From Acidimicrobiaceae bacterium (GTDB lineage Bacteria; Actinomycetota; Acidimicrobiia; Acidimicrobiales; Palsa-688): 22,452 nucleotides of DNA. This document shows positions 7,100 to 13,498 of this stretch, one piece after another (position 1 is the first letter of the stretch; each line of letters begins with the position of its first letter). Below the pieces are notes generated by a model, which was given only the letters and a program-made list of their open reading frames with translations, had not been told where the DNA came from and did no database searches. The DNA is taken from assembly GCA_030838025.1 (NCBI GenBank), contig JAUTXM010000424.1, positions 1 to 22,452 on the forward strand, given 5' to 3'. A program made the position numbers and the translations under genes.

Positions 7100-8856
7100 G
7101 CGATCCGCTCCACCAGGAGGGGCACCACCTCACGCCAGTCGCCGACGATGCCGATGTCGGTGGCGGCAAATACCTTGGCCGCCGGGTCACAGTTGATGGC
7201 CAGGATCTTGCCCGCGCCGCGCACGCCGACCAGGTGATTGAATGTTCCCGAGAGCCCGATGGCGACGTACAGGCGAGGCGCCAGGCTTCGCCCGGTGAGG
7301 CCGATCTGACGTGATCTGGGCTGCCATCCCTGGTCGGTGACCTTTCGGGTCGCGGCCCAGGCGGCGCCCAGTACGTCCACGAGCGGCTGCACGCGGTCGT
7401 ACTCGGCCGGCTCGACACCAGCGCCGACACCGACCACCACATCCGCGATGGCGAGGTCATCGAGATCGTCGTCGCGCCCGCGGCCGAGCAGGCGAACGCG
7501 ACCGGCGGGACGAACCGTCCGCTCGGTGGCCGCAACGGGGCGGACCGGACGGGGTCGCAGGGTCGGCAACATGCCCGGTCGCACCGTTGCCATCTGCGTC
7601 GCCGACGAGCTGGTGATGGCGGCGACCAACTGGCCCCCGAAGGCCGGCTTCCAGCACAGCAACCGGCCATCATCGACGGCCACCTCGACGGCATCGCCGG
7701 TCAACCCCGCTCCGAGCCGGGCGGCCAGGCGCGCCGCCACCTCTCGACCCCAGAGCGTGCCCGGCGCCAATACCGCCCACGGCACCGTGTCGGTCACCCA
7801 TTCGGCGGCGGCGCACGCCAGGTCCTCCTCGGCGGCGACGCCCGCCACGACCACCAGCTGGTCGCCGCCCCAGGCGCCGACGGCCGTGGCATCAAGGCTC
7901 CCCACCTCGGCGATGGCCGTCACCTGCCCGTTGACGGCGTGAGCCAACCGGGCGGCGGCGCCGAGCAGCTGCCGGGCCACCTGGGGCCGATCCCGCTCGA
8001 CGAGCACCGCGACCACCTTTTCCCCCCTCCCCCATCCGTCAGGGACCATGTCGCCCTCCGCGTCTGGCGGGGCGCCGATCACCCCGAGGGCCCCGGCGTC
8101 ACGCAACAGCGACGTCGCCTGGGCGACCTGGTCCGCCAAGGGGCCATCGAGCACCAGCCCTGGGCGGGCCACCAGGAGGGTCCGGACCCCGCTCACGCGG
8201 GTGGGGCTGCCGGCCTGTCCCCAGGGCCCCGGGCCGAGGGCGGCGGCGTGCAGCCGGCGAATCCGGGCCGGGTCGACGGCCGCCCGCCCTTCGGGGTCGA
8301 CCTTGGCCGGTGGGCACAGCCGCTCGGCACACGAGACAACGGCGGGGAGGTCGACCTCGGCGTCGGCCCAGCCGTCGTCAAGCTCCAATCGGGCCACGAC
8401 CGTTCCCGCCGTCACCGCCATGGCCTTGACGCCCGCGAGGAACGGCAACCCCAGGAGCTCGGCCACCTCGGGCCCCACCTGGCCGGTATCGGCGTCCACC
8501 GAGTTGCGGCCGGCGAGGATCAGGTCGAATGGCCCGACGAGCTCGAGCGCCGCCCGCAGGGCACGGGCGGTCGCCAGCGTGTCGGAACCGGCAAACGCGG
8601 GATCGGTGAGCAGTACGCCCTCGTCGGCACCCCATGCAACGGCCTCCCGGAGCGCGTCTTCGGCCTGGGGCGGCCCGAGCGTGAAGACGGTGCAGGTCCC
8701 GCCCGATTGCCGCGCCAAGTCGACGCCCTGGCTGATGGCGCGCCGGCAATAGGCGTTTATCTCGGATTCCATTCCCTCGCGGCGCAGGCGTCCGTCGGGC
8801 CCCAAGGTCGCCGACTCGACCAGCGGCACCTGTTTGATCAACACGCCGACGCGCAT
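7069..8856 (-). CDS. Electron transfer flavoprotein, beta and alpha subunits fused in one chain
   Basis: 595 residues. The N-terminal ~260 residues are ETF beta: MRVGVLIKQVP at the start, and the AMP-binding-type segment AGRNSVDADTGQVGPEVAELLG. A loose linker (about 205-285) leads into ETF alpha: EKVVAVLVERD, then the FAD domain with RKVTDQGW, GLTGRSLAPRLYVAIGLSG and the end block ILAINCDPAAKVFAATDIGIVGDW. Separate etfB and etfA genes of about 260 and 320 residues are usual, so this is a true in-frame fusion with no stop or shift between. The protein should pass electrons from a flavin dehydrogenase to the quinone pool. ATG 8856 is preferred to TTG 8874 because ETF beta normally starts M-x-(V/I)-x-V-(L/I)-(V/I)-K-Q. 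The partner dehydrogenase is not in the window. Some fused or divergent ETFs accompany mycofactocin systems; no mycofactocin gene is visible here. Confidence 0.87.
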   Translation of the reverse strand: MRVGVLIKQVPLVESATLGPDGRLRREGMESEINAYCRRAISQGVDLARQSGGTCTVFTLGPPQAEDALREAVAWGADEGVLLTDPAFAGSDTLATARALRAALELVGPFDLILAGRNSVDADTGQVGPEVAELLGLPFLAGVKAMAVTAGTVVARLELDDGWADAEVDLPAVVSCAERLCPPAKVDPEGRAAVDPARIRRLHAAALGPGPWGQAGSPTRVSGVRTLLVARPGLVLDGPLADQVAQATSLLRDAGALGVIGAPPDAEGDMVPDGWGRGEKVVAVLVERDRPQVARQLLGAAARLAHAVNGQVTAIAEVGSLDATAVGAWGGDQLVVVAGVAAEEDLACAAAEWVTDTVPWAVLAPGTLWGREVAARLAARLGAGLTGDAVEVAVDDGRLLCWKPAFGGQLVAAITSSSATQMATVRPGMLPTLRPRPVRPVAATERTVRPAGRVRLLGRGRDDDLDDLAIADVVVGVGAGVEPAEYDRVQPLVDVLGAAWAATRKVTDQGWQPRSRQIGLTGRSLAPRLYVAIGLSGTFNHLVGVRGAGKILAINCDPAAKVFAATDIGIVGDWREVVPLLVERIAHEGRADARA

Positions 8857-8967
8857 CAAATGACTCTCAGTCAACGCCTGTAGCCGCGCCCGATGTGCGG
8901 CAATTCGACACGGTTGCGAGCCTGTGCGGGACCAATCGCCCCAACCCGCGCGAAACGCACGCCAAGG

Positions 8968-8996
8968 TTGAAGTCCAGGCTAAATCTCACGTTAAT
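8968..8996 (+). promoter_or_regulatory. Candidate sigma-70-type promoter for the metzincin gene
   Basis: TTGAAG (8968-8973) and GTTAAT (8991-8996) are 17 bases apart in an AT-richer patch between the divergent etf and protease genes. A start near 9003 would leave a leader of about 33 bases before ATG 9036. The call rests on spacing and composition only. Confidence 0.35.
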
Positions 8997-9035
8997 CGCT
9001 CAACTGGGCAGCCTGCTCCGACGACAGCCGGTGCC

Positions 9036-9923
9036 ATGGTACATCGCTTGCGTCTCGCTCTCGCAGTCATCTGGGCTGCGACCCTGGTGCTGGTCGCAGC
9101 CGTCGCGGTCCTGCTGAGCGGCGGTATCGGCGGTGTCGGCGGCACGGGCGCGGCGGCCGCCGCAGCCGCCTCTCGGACCGCCGGGGTGCGTCCCGTCGTC
9201 GCGCAACCGGCGGTGGAAGCGGCATCGGCCAGCCGCGCCGCCGACGCCGTCCTGTCACCTGCCGCCGACGACACCACCTCCACAACCCCAACCACCGCCG
9301 CCCCGACGACCGTGGCGCCGACGACGACGCCTCCCACCACGGCGTCGACGGCACCACCGGCCACGGCGCACGTTGCGACCACCGCGCCCCGCACCGTGGC
9401 CACGACGGCCCCGCGGCCCGCGACTACCCCTGCTCCTGCTCCTGCTCCTGCTCCTGCGAAGTCCACTCCCGCGGGGAGCTCGGGCAGCGCCAACGACTTC
9501 AGCCTCATCGGCTACCGATGGAACCCTTGCCAGGTCATCACCGTGAACAGCACCGGGCCCGCAGTGGCCGGGATCGTGAGCGAGCTGGCCTCCATCACCG
9601 GTCTGCGGATCCAGGTCGTGAGCGGTCCGGCAGCGATCACGGTGATCTGGGGTCCGGTTCCGGCCGACGCCGGCATCGGGCTGACCACCTGGCGGGCCGT
9701 GGGCTCCTGGCTCACCTCGGCCGCGGTCGTGATCAGCCAGCAGGCCCAGCCCTACTTGGCAACGGTGCTGCGCCACGAGCTGGGTCACTCCCTCGGCCTC
9801 GGCCATGCCTCCCGGTCCAACGAGGTCATGTACGCCTCCGCCGGGTCTGGTTCGCCGACCGATTACCAGGCAGGGGATCTGGCGGGCCTGCGGGCCATAG
9901 GCACCGCGGCCGGCGGCTGCTGA
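9036..9923 (+). CDS. Membrane-tethered metzincin-like zinc metalloprotease
   Basis: 295 residues from ATG 9036. A single N-terminal hydrophobic helix (LALAVIWAATLVLVAAVAVLL, about 7-27) acts as signal anchor. Residues 80-145 are a Thr/Pro/Ala linker that includes PAPAPAPAPA. The C-terminal domain (152-295) carries the zinc motif HELGHSLGLGH (247-257, base Glu248) and a following Met-turn-like VMY (264-266), the signature of matrixin-type metzincins; it is small for the clan. Cys165 and Cys295 could form a disulfide. The frame is open from GTG 8895, but ATG 9036 places the anchor at the N-terminus. It probably cleaves proteins or peptides at the outer surface; the substrate is unknown. A GC-rich hairpin follows the stop directly. 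Confidence 0.83.
   Translation: MVHRLRLALAVIWAATLVLVAAVAVLLSGGIGGVGGTGAAAAAAASRTAGVRPVVAQPAVEAASASRAADAVLSPAADDTTSTTPTTAAPTTVAPTTTPPTTASTAPPATAHVATTAPRTVATTAPRPATTPAPAPAPAPAKSTPAGSSGSANDFSLIGYRWNPCQVITVNSTGPAVAGIVSELASITGLRIQVVSGPAAITVIWGPVPADAGIGLTTWRAVGSWLTSAAVVISQQAQPYLATVLRHELGHSLGLGHASRSNEVMYASAGSGSPTDYQAGDLAGLRAIGTAAGGC
9429..9457 (+). repeat. CCTGCT hexanucleotide tandem repeat (4.8 copies)
   Basis: Four complete CCTGCT units and a partial fifth, encoding alternating Pro-Ala in the linker of the metalloprotease. The unit is a multiple of three, so copy-number changes would alter linker length, not frame. Confidence 0.85.
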
Positions 9924-9951
9924 GCAGCGCCGCCGTTTCGGGCGGCGGTGC
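9924..9951 (+). terminator. GC-rich hairpin after the metzincin gene, candidate terminator
   Basis: Directly after the TGA, arms GCAGCGCCGCC and GGCGGCGGTGC pair over 10 of 11 positions (one G/G mismatch) around the loop GTTTCG. There is no T-tract, as is common in high-GC actinobacteria, so termination is likely but not certain. Confidence 0.5.
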
Positions 9952-10011
9952 CTGAGGCGGGTCATGTGGGGGGAGCAATCCCACGCAGGAGGGAGAGCGT
10001 GCTCCGACCTC

Positions 10012-10047
10012 AGGGGGATGTCCGCTGCGAGACGGCCGTCGTAGGCT
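10012..10047 (+). promoter_or_regulatory. Candidate promoter/activator site of the LiaF-like operon
   Basis: AGGGGGATG (10012-10020) lies 30 bases (start to start) before TAGGCT (10042-10047), which fits the actinobacterial -10 pattern TANNNT. No -35 hexamer is seen at the expected spot, where the AGGGGGATG element nearly falls, suggesting activator dependence. A transcript starting 7-8 bases after the -10 would begin at or next to GTG 10055, so the mRNA may be leaderless. A similar layout precedes the small membrane protein gene at 13235. Confidence 0.35.
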
Positions 10048-10054
10048 CAGGAGC

Positions 10055-11317
10055 GTGCCGAGCGATGACGAGCTGCGCCGGGTCGCCGAGGATGTCAGGG
10101 CGCTGGCCCGGTCATTGGGCCGCGACATCCGGGCCGCGGTCGACCGGGCCCGAGAGGATGTGAATGGGCCCGAGGCTGGTGGCGCGCCGGCCGCCGGCCG
10201 GCGGTCGGCGCGAGAGGATCTGGCGGCGGCCGGGCGGGCGGCCCGAGACGAACTGCGCCAAGCGCAGCTGGCGGTTCGCCGGTCCGCCCGCAACCACCGC
10301 CACCATCACGGCGGCCATAGCGGCCACGGCGCCTTTAGGGATCGAGTCGATAAAGTCGACGGAGTCGACGTGCACGAGCGTTCTCCCCGGGGCCCGAGGC
10401 CGGGGAGCCCGCCCCGTTGGGACAACTGGGGCCGCCACTACCGGCAGGGCGCGGGCCTGCGGCCCGGCGCCGGGTCGCGGGATCGGCCCAGCGGACCACC
10501 GCCGCCGAGGACGCGCAGGGGCGAACGGGCGGCCGCCCTGGCATCGATACCGGCACCGCCATTGCGGCACCGCCACGACGGCAGCACCTTGCTCGGACTG
10601 CTCGCAGTCGTGTTCGGGCTGGCCTGGCTGGCTGCGGGAACCCGCGTCGCCCACGTATCGACCGAGGCCGTCATCGCGGTCGCCCTCATGGTCCTCGGCG
10701 CGGCCACGGTCGTCACGGCCCGCACCGACTGGGCGCTGAGCCGACGGTCCTGGCCCGTCATTGGCGGGGCCGTGCTCGCCTTGGGGCTCCTCGCATTCTC
10801 GGCGTCGCCCGGCCTGCCGGTCGGATTCCGTCACCTCGAGGTCGGGGCCCGCACCATCTCGCCGACCACATGGGATGGCGTTCCCTCCGTTGTCCACTCC
10901 GGTTTCGGCAAGACCGTGATCGACCTGACCCAACTCCCGCTGCCACTTCCTGGGGCCCGGTCCTTGGCCGTCGACAGTGCCGCCGGGAGGCTGGAGATCA
11001 ACGTGCCCGCCGACCTGGCCGTGGTCCTTGACGCCCGGGTGTCCGCGGGCATGATCGACGTCGACGGCGTTGCCGTTTCCGGCGTCAACCGCGTCGTCCA
11101 TCAGGTGCTTCACCCAATCGCCGGTGGACCGGTCCTGACCATCGAGGTGAACGCGGGGTTTGGCACGGCGGCCATCACCACCGGGTCGGTTCTGACTGAT
11201 CCTCCTCCGAGCGCGCCGACGGCCCCCGACGGCGGCGCGCTCAAACTTGGCCCAGCCGGCCCACGCGATCCGGTGAAGCCCGCGGGCTTGGTGTTCACGC
11301 CGAAGGGCGCCCGGTGA
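10055..11317 (+). CDS. LiaF-like membrane protein with toast-rack-type C-terminal domain
   Basis: 420 residues. The N-terminal 170 residues are cytoplasmic-looking, charged and helical at first (DELRRVAEDVRALARSLG, then ARDELRQAQLAVRRSA), with a His-rich patch HRHHHGGHSGHG (81-92) and a Pro/Gly/Arg stretch. Three hydrophobic segments follow at about 177-195, 203-222 and 232-250. The C-terminal part (255-395) has LAVDSAAGRLEINVPADL and ARVSAGMIDVDG, the repeating short beta-strand style of the LiaF/PspC 'toast rack' fold. In Firmicutes LiaF restrains the LiaS kinase; the next two genes here are a kinase and a regulator, so a similar sensor or brake role is inferred. The GTG start at 10055 has AGGAG only one base upstream, so either initiation is leaderless or the start is imperfectly placed. 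The stop overlaps the kinase start by GTGA. Confidence 0.75.
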   Translation: MPSDDELRRVAEDVRALARSLGRDIRAAVDRAREDVNGPEAGGAPAAGRRSAREDLAAAGRAARDELRQAQLAVRRSARNHRHHHGGHSGHGAFRDRVDKVDGVDVHERSPRGPRPGSPPRWDNWGRHYRQGAGLRPGAGSRDRPSGPPPPRTRRGERAAALASIPAPPLRHRHDGSTLLGLLAVVFGLAWLAAGTRVAHVSTEAVIAVALMVLGAATVVTARTDWALSRRSWPVIGGAVLALGLLAFSASPGLPVGFRHLEVGARTISPTTWDGVPSVVHSGFGKTVIDLTQLPLPLPGARSLAVDSAAGRLEINVPADLAVVLDARVSAGMIDVDGVAVSGVNRVVHQVLHPIAGGPVLTIEVNAGFGTAAITTGSVLTDPPPSAPTAPDGGALKLGPAGPRDPVKPAGLVFTPKGAR

Positions 11318-12420
11318 CCGCGACGGCGGTCGTGACCGGAAGCGACGCCGGCGACTCCGGCGCCAAGGCGGCCCTGATCACCTACCGCTACCGCAGCGGC
11401 CGAGTCACCATTGGCACCTTCTATTTTCTCATCGGCGCGGTATTCCTGATCGACAGCGCCGGCCTCGTTCGGGTTGGGCCGGCCATGTTCTGGCCCCTGT
11501 TCCTCATCGCTGTGGGTACGGGCATGCTGCTGCGTCGAGCCCGACGCCTGCAGGTGGAGGAGGATCGCAGCGCCCAGTTGGCCGTGGCGGAGGAGCGGGT
11601 CCGCATCGCCCGGGAGTTGCACGACATCGTGGCCCACGGCGTCAGCCTCATGACGATCCAGATCACCGCCGCCCGCCGGGTTGCCGACAGCAAGCCCGAC
11701 GAGGCCGAGGCGTCATTGGCGGCAGCCGAGCAGACCGGGCGCCAGACCCTGAGTGAGCTCGACAGCATGCTGAGCGTGCTGCGCGGGGCCGATGCGTCGA
11801 TCGGCGCGGCCGGCGGTCCGGGTGCGCCCAATGAGTTCGGTGGTGCGGGCGACTTCGGCGGCGCCAATGGCTACGGATCCCCGCGTGGTTTCGGTCAGCC
11901 CGCCCTGGGACCGGGTTCCGCGCCGACGGTCGGCGGTGTCGCCGGCGCCGCGGGCAATCGATCGACGGGCCTGGCCACCGTGGCTGCGCCGCAGCCGCGC
12001 ATGGATCCGAGGCGGGTACCGCTGCCGCGGCTGGTCGACATCCCTTCACTGGTCGCCACCCTCCAGGAGGCGGGGCGGCCGGTGACCCTGCACACCCTCG
12101 GCGATCCCCCCCGGGTGCCGGCCAGCGTGGAGTTGGTCATCTACCGCGTGGTCCAAGAAGCCCTGACCAACGCGGCCCGCTACGCCGGCGATGCCGCCAT
12201 CGAAGTCCAGCTCATCTACTCGCCCGAGGTCATCACCGTGTTTGTCGACGACGACGGACCGGGCAGCGCCGCTGTCGGCCGGCCCGGCGGCGGTCACGGG
12301 CTACTCGGGATGTCGGAGCGGTTGGCGACCTTCGGCGGCTCGCTCGAAGCGGGCCCTCGCACTCCCGGCCCGGGGTGGCGCGTCTACGCCTCGGTTCCCG
12401 TGCTGGCCATCGCAGCCTGA
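11314..12420 (+). CDS. Sensor histidine kinase, HisKA_3 (NarL/LiaS) type
   Basis: 368 residues. Two membrane segments (about 33-49 and 56-73) with almost no extracellular loop make it an intramembrane-sensing kinase. The dimerisation/phosphoacceptor block ERVRIARELHDIVAHGVSL contains His103. The ATP-binding domain has the N box QEALTNAARYA (from 281), G1 DDDGPG (312-317) and G2 GGGHGLLGMSERL (325-337). Between them, residues 164-228 form a Gly/Ala/Pro-rich insert (FGGAGDFGGANGYG and similar) not usual in this family. Short loop and missing sensor domain match LiaS-like kinases, which depend on a LiaF-type partner, encoded immediately upstream with a 4-base overlap. It should phosphorylate the response regulator encoded next. 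Confidence 0.92.
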   Translation: MTATAVVTGSDAGDSGAKAALITYRYRSGRVTIGTFYFLIGAVFLIDSAGLVRVGPAMFWPLFLIAVGTGMLLRRARRLQVEEDRSAQLAVAEERVRIARELHDIVAHGVSLMTIQITAARRVADSKPDEAEASLAAAEQTGRQTLSELDSMLSVLRGADASIGAAGGPGAPNEFGGAGDFGGANGYGSPRGFGQPALGPGSAPTVGGVAGAAGNRSTGLATVAAPQPRMDPRRVPLPRLVDIPSLVATLQEAGRPVTLHTLGDPPRVPASVELVIYRVVQEALTNAARYAGDAAIEVQLIYSPEVITVFVDDDGPGSAAVGRPGGGHGLLGMSERLATFGGSLEAGPRTPGPGWRVYASVPVLAIAA

Positions 12421-12448
12421 CAAGCTGCGCGTCTTGCCCGATGATGTC

Positions 12449-13108
12449 GTGATCCGCCTGTTGCTCGTCGATGACGAGGCCATGGTTCGCACCGGGCTTC
12501 GGCTGATCCTCGAAGCCGAGCCGGACCTGCGCGTCATCGGCGAGGCGGCCAATGGCGTCGAAGCCATCGAAGCCTCCGGCCGCCTCCAGCCCGATGTGAC
12601 GCTCATGGACGTCCGGATGCCCCGGATGGATGGCGTCGAGGCCTGCCGGCGCCTGGTCGAGGCGTCGGGCGCCAAGGTCGTCGTACTCACGACGTTCGAC
12701 CTTGACGAGCACCTGTTCGCGTCGGTGCGGGCCGGCGCCAGCGGCTTCCTCCTCAAGGCGTCGCCCCCTGACGAACTGGTGGCCGCCATTCATGCCGCCT
12801 ACGCGGGCAACGCCCTGGTCGAGCCGCGAATGACCAAGCGGCTCATGGAGGAGTTCGCCCGGCGGCCCGGCCTCACCCCACGAGGCGAGATCCCCTCGCG
12901 ATTGGCGGCCTTGACCGAGCGCGAGCTCGACGTCTTGCGGGAGGTGGCACGGGGCCAGTCCAATGCCGAGATCGGCGAGCAGCTGTACATCGGCGAGGCG
13001 ACCGTCAAGACCCACGTCACGCACATCCTCACCAAGCTGGGACTGCGGGACCGGATCCAGGCCGTGGTCCTCGCCTACGAATGCGGGCTGGCAGAGCCCA
13101 GCCAGTAA
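12449..13108 (+). CDS. Two-component response regulator, NarL/FixJ (LuxR HTH) family
   Basis: 219 residues. The receiver domain (1-120) has the acidic pair Asp8/Asp9 (LLVDDEAMVR), phosphoacceptor Asp54 (TLMDVRMPRMDG), Thr81/Thr82 and Lys103 (FLLKASPPDEL). The C-terminal LuxR-type helix-turn-helix spans about 155-212 (LTERELDVLREVARGQSNAEI ... VKTHVTHILTKLGLRDR). GTG 12449 is chosen because IRLLLVDDE is the family start; TTG 12434 is an in-frame alternative and the frame is open further upstream inside the kinase gene. It follows the kinase by 28 bases and is the output of the three-gene LiaF-like unit. The repeated AGGG(C)GGATGG elements before the small membrane protein gene, and AGGGGGATG before the operon, are candidate binding sites. 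Confidence 0.93.
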   Translation: MIRLLLVDDEAMVRTGLRLILEAEPDLRVIGEAANGVEAIEASGRLQPDVTLMDVRMPRMDGVEACRRLVEASGAKVVVLTTFDLDEHLFASVRAGASGFLLKASPPDELVAAIHAAYAGNALVEPRMTKRLMEEFARRPGLTPRGEIPSRLAALTERELDVLREVARGQSNAEIGEQLYIGEATVKTHVTHILTKLGLRDRIQAVVLAYECGLAEPSQ

Positions 13109-13125
13109 CGCCCAAGGGGAAGGGA

Positions 13126-13161
13126 CTCCCCCAGGTGGACTCGCGTCCACCTTGAGGGGGA
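13126..13161 (+). terminator. Strong hairpin after the response regulator gene
   Basis: AGGTGGAC (13133-13140), loop TCGC, GTCCACCT (13145-13152) form a perfect 8-bp stem; flanking CCCCC and GGGGG can extend it past a 3-base bulge. It lies 25 to 50 bases after the stop of the three-gene unit. No T-tract follows. Its right arm merges into the AGGGGGATG element, so it may be regulatory instead. Confidence 0.45.
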
Positions 13162-13213
13162 TGGCGCAATCGTCGCTAGGGCGGATGGCAGATGACGTCG
13201 TCCGGCGTAGCGT
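13155..13213 (+). promoter_or_regulatory. Candidate promoter region of the small membrane protein gene with two AGGG-GGATGG elements
   Basis: AGGGGGATGGCG (13155-13166) and AGGGCGGATGGCA (13178-13190) are two similar elements 23 bases apart, about two helical turns. The second starts 30 bases before TAGCGT (13208-13213), a TANNNT-type -10. The same 30-base distance separates AGGGGGATG and TAGGCT before the LiaF-like operon. The promoter assignment is inference. Confidence 0.35.
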
Positions 13214-13222
13214 TCGTAGAGA

Positions 13223-13228
13223 AGGAGG
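13223..13228 (+). promoter_or_regulatory. Shine-Dalgarno AGGAGG for the 71-residue membrane protein
   Basis: AGGAGG lies 6 bases before ATG 13235, which fixes the start and supports the gene. Confidence 0.75.
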
Positions 13229-13234
13229 GACGAG

Positions 13235-13450
13235 ATGATCGATGAACGAAAGCACAGCCTGGTCGGCCTCATGTTGGCCGTGGCAGCCGGGATCGTGCTC
13301 GGCAGTCTCGCCGTAGCCGCGATATTTGCCGTGCTCGCTGCGATCTTCCACCTGGTGGGCTGGCTGTTTCATGTCGCCGTGATCGTGGCGGTGGTGGCCG
13401 GTGTCTGGTGGCTGATCGTGGGCCGGCGCCACCACGGCAGCAGCGCCTAG
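13235..13450 (+). CDS. Small membrane protein with two transmembrane helices (71 residues)
   Basis: MIDERKHSLVG is followed by two hydrophobic segments (about 10-37 and 42-62) and a basic tail GRRHHGSSA, predicting both ends in the cytoplasm with a tight turn. No cysteine or catalytic motif, and no family recognised. The ideal Shine-Dalgarno, the start codon ATG, and the position just after the LiaF-like/kinase/regulator unit support it. Because its upstream region carries the same elements as the operon promoter, it may be a target of that regulator, like the small membrane proteins induced by envelope-stress systems in other bacteria. That role is inferred from position and promoter only. 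It converges with the DUF5995 gene. Confidence 0.75.
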   Translation: MIDERKHSLVGLMLAVAAGIVLGSLAVAAIFAVLAAIFHLVGWLFHVAVIVAVVAGVWWLIVGRRHHGSSA

Positions 13451-13467
13451 CACTCGCCTGGTCCCGC

Positions 13468-13498
13468 GCGGGCTACGGCGGGCTACGGGCGGGCTACG
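13468..13498. repeat. Three direct copies of GCGGGCTACG
   Basis: Copies at 13468-13477, 13478-13487 and 13489-13498, the last displaced by one G. They fill the short gap between the convergent small membrane protein gene and DUF5995 gene, and the third covers the DUF5995 stop codon. Confidence 0.8.

Noticed and set aside
7939..8883. 314-residue plus-strand frame opposite the ETF gene
   Set aside because: It is the antisense of a well supported flavoprotein and has no motif of its own.
12233..13453. 406-residue minus-strand frame over the response regulator
   Set aside because: It is antisense to a gene with complete receiver and HTH motifs, and its own translation shows no domain.
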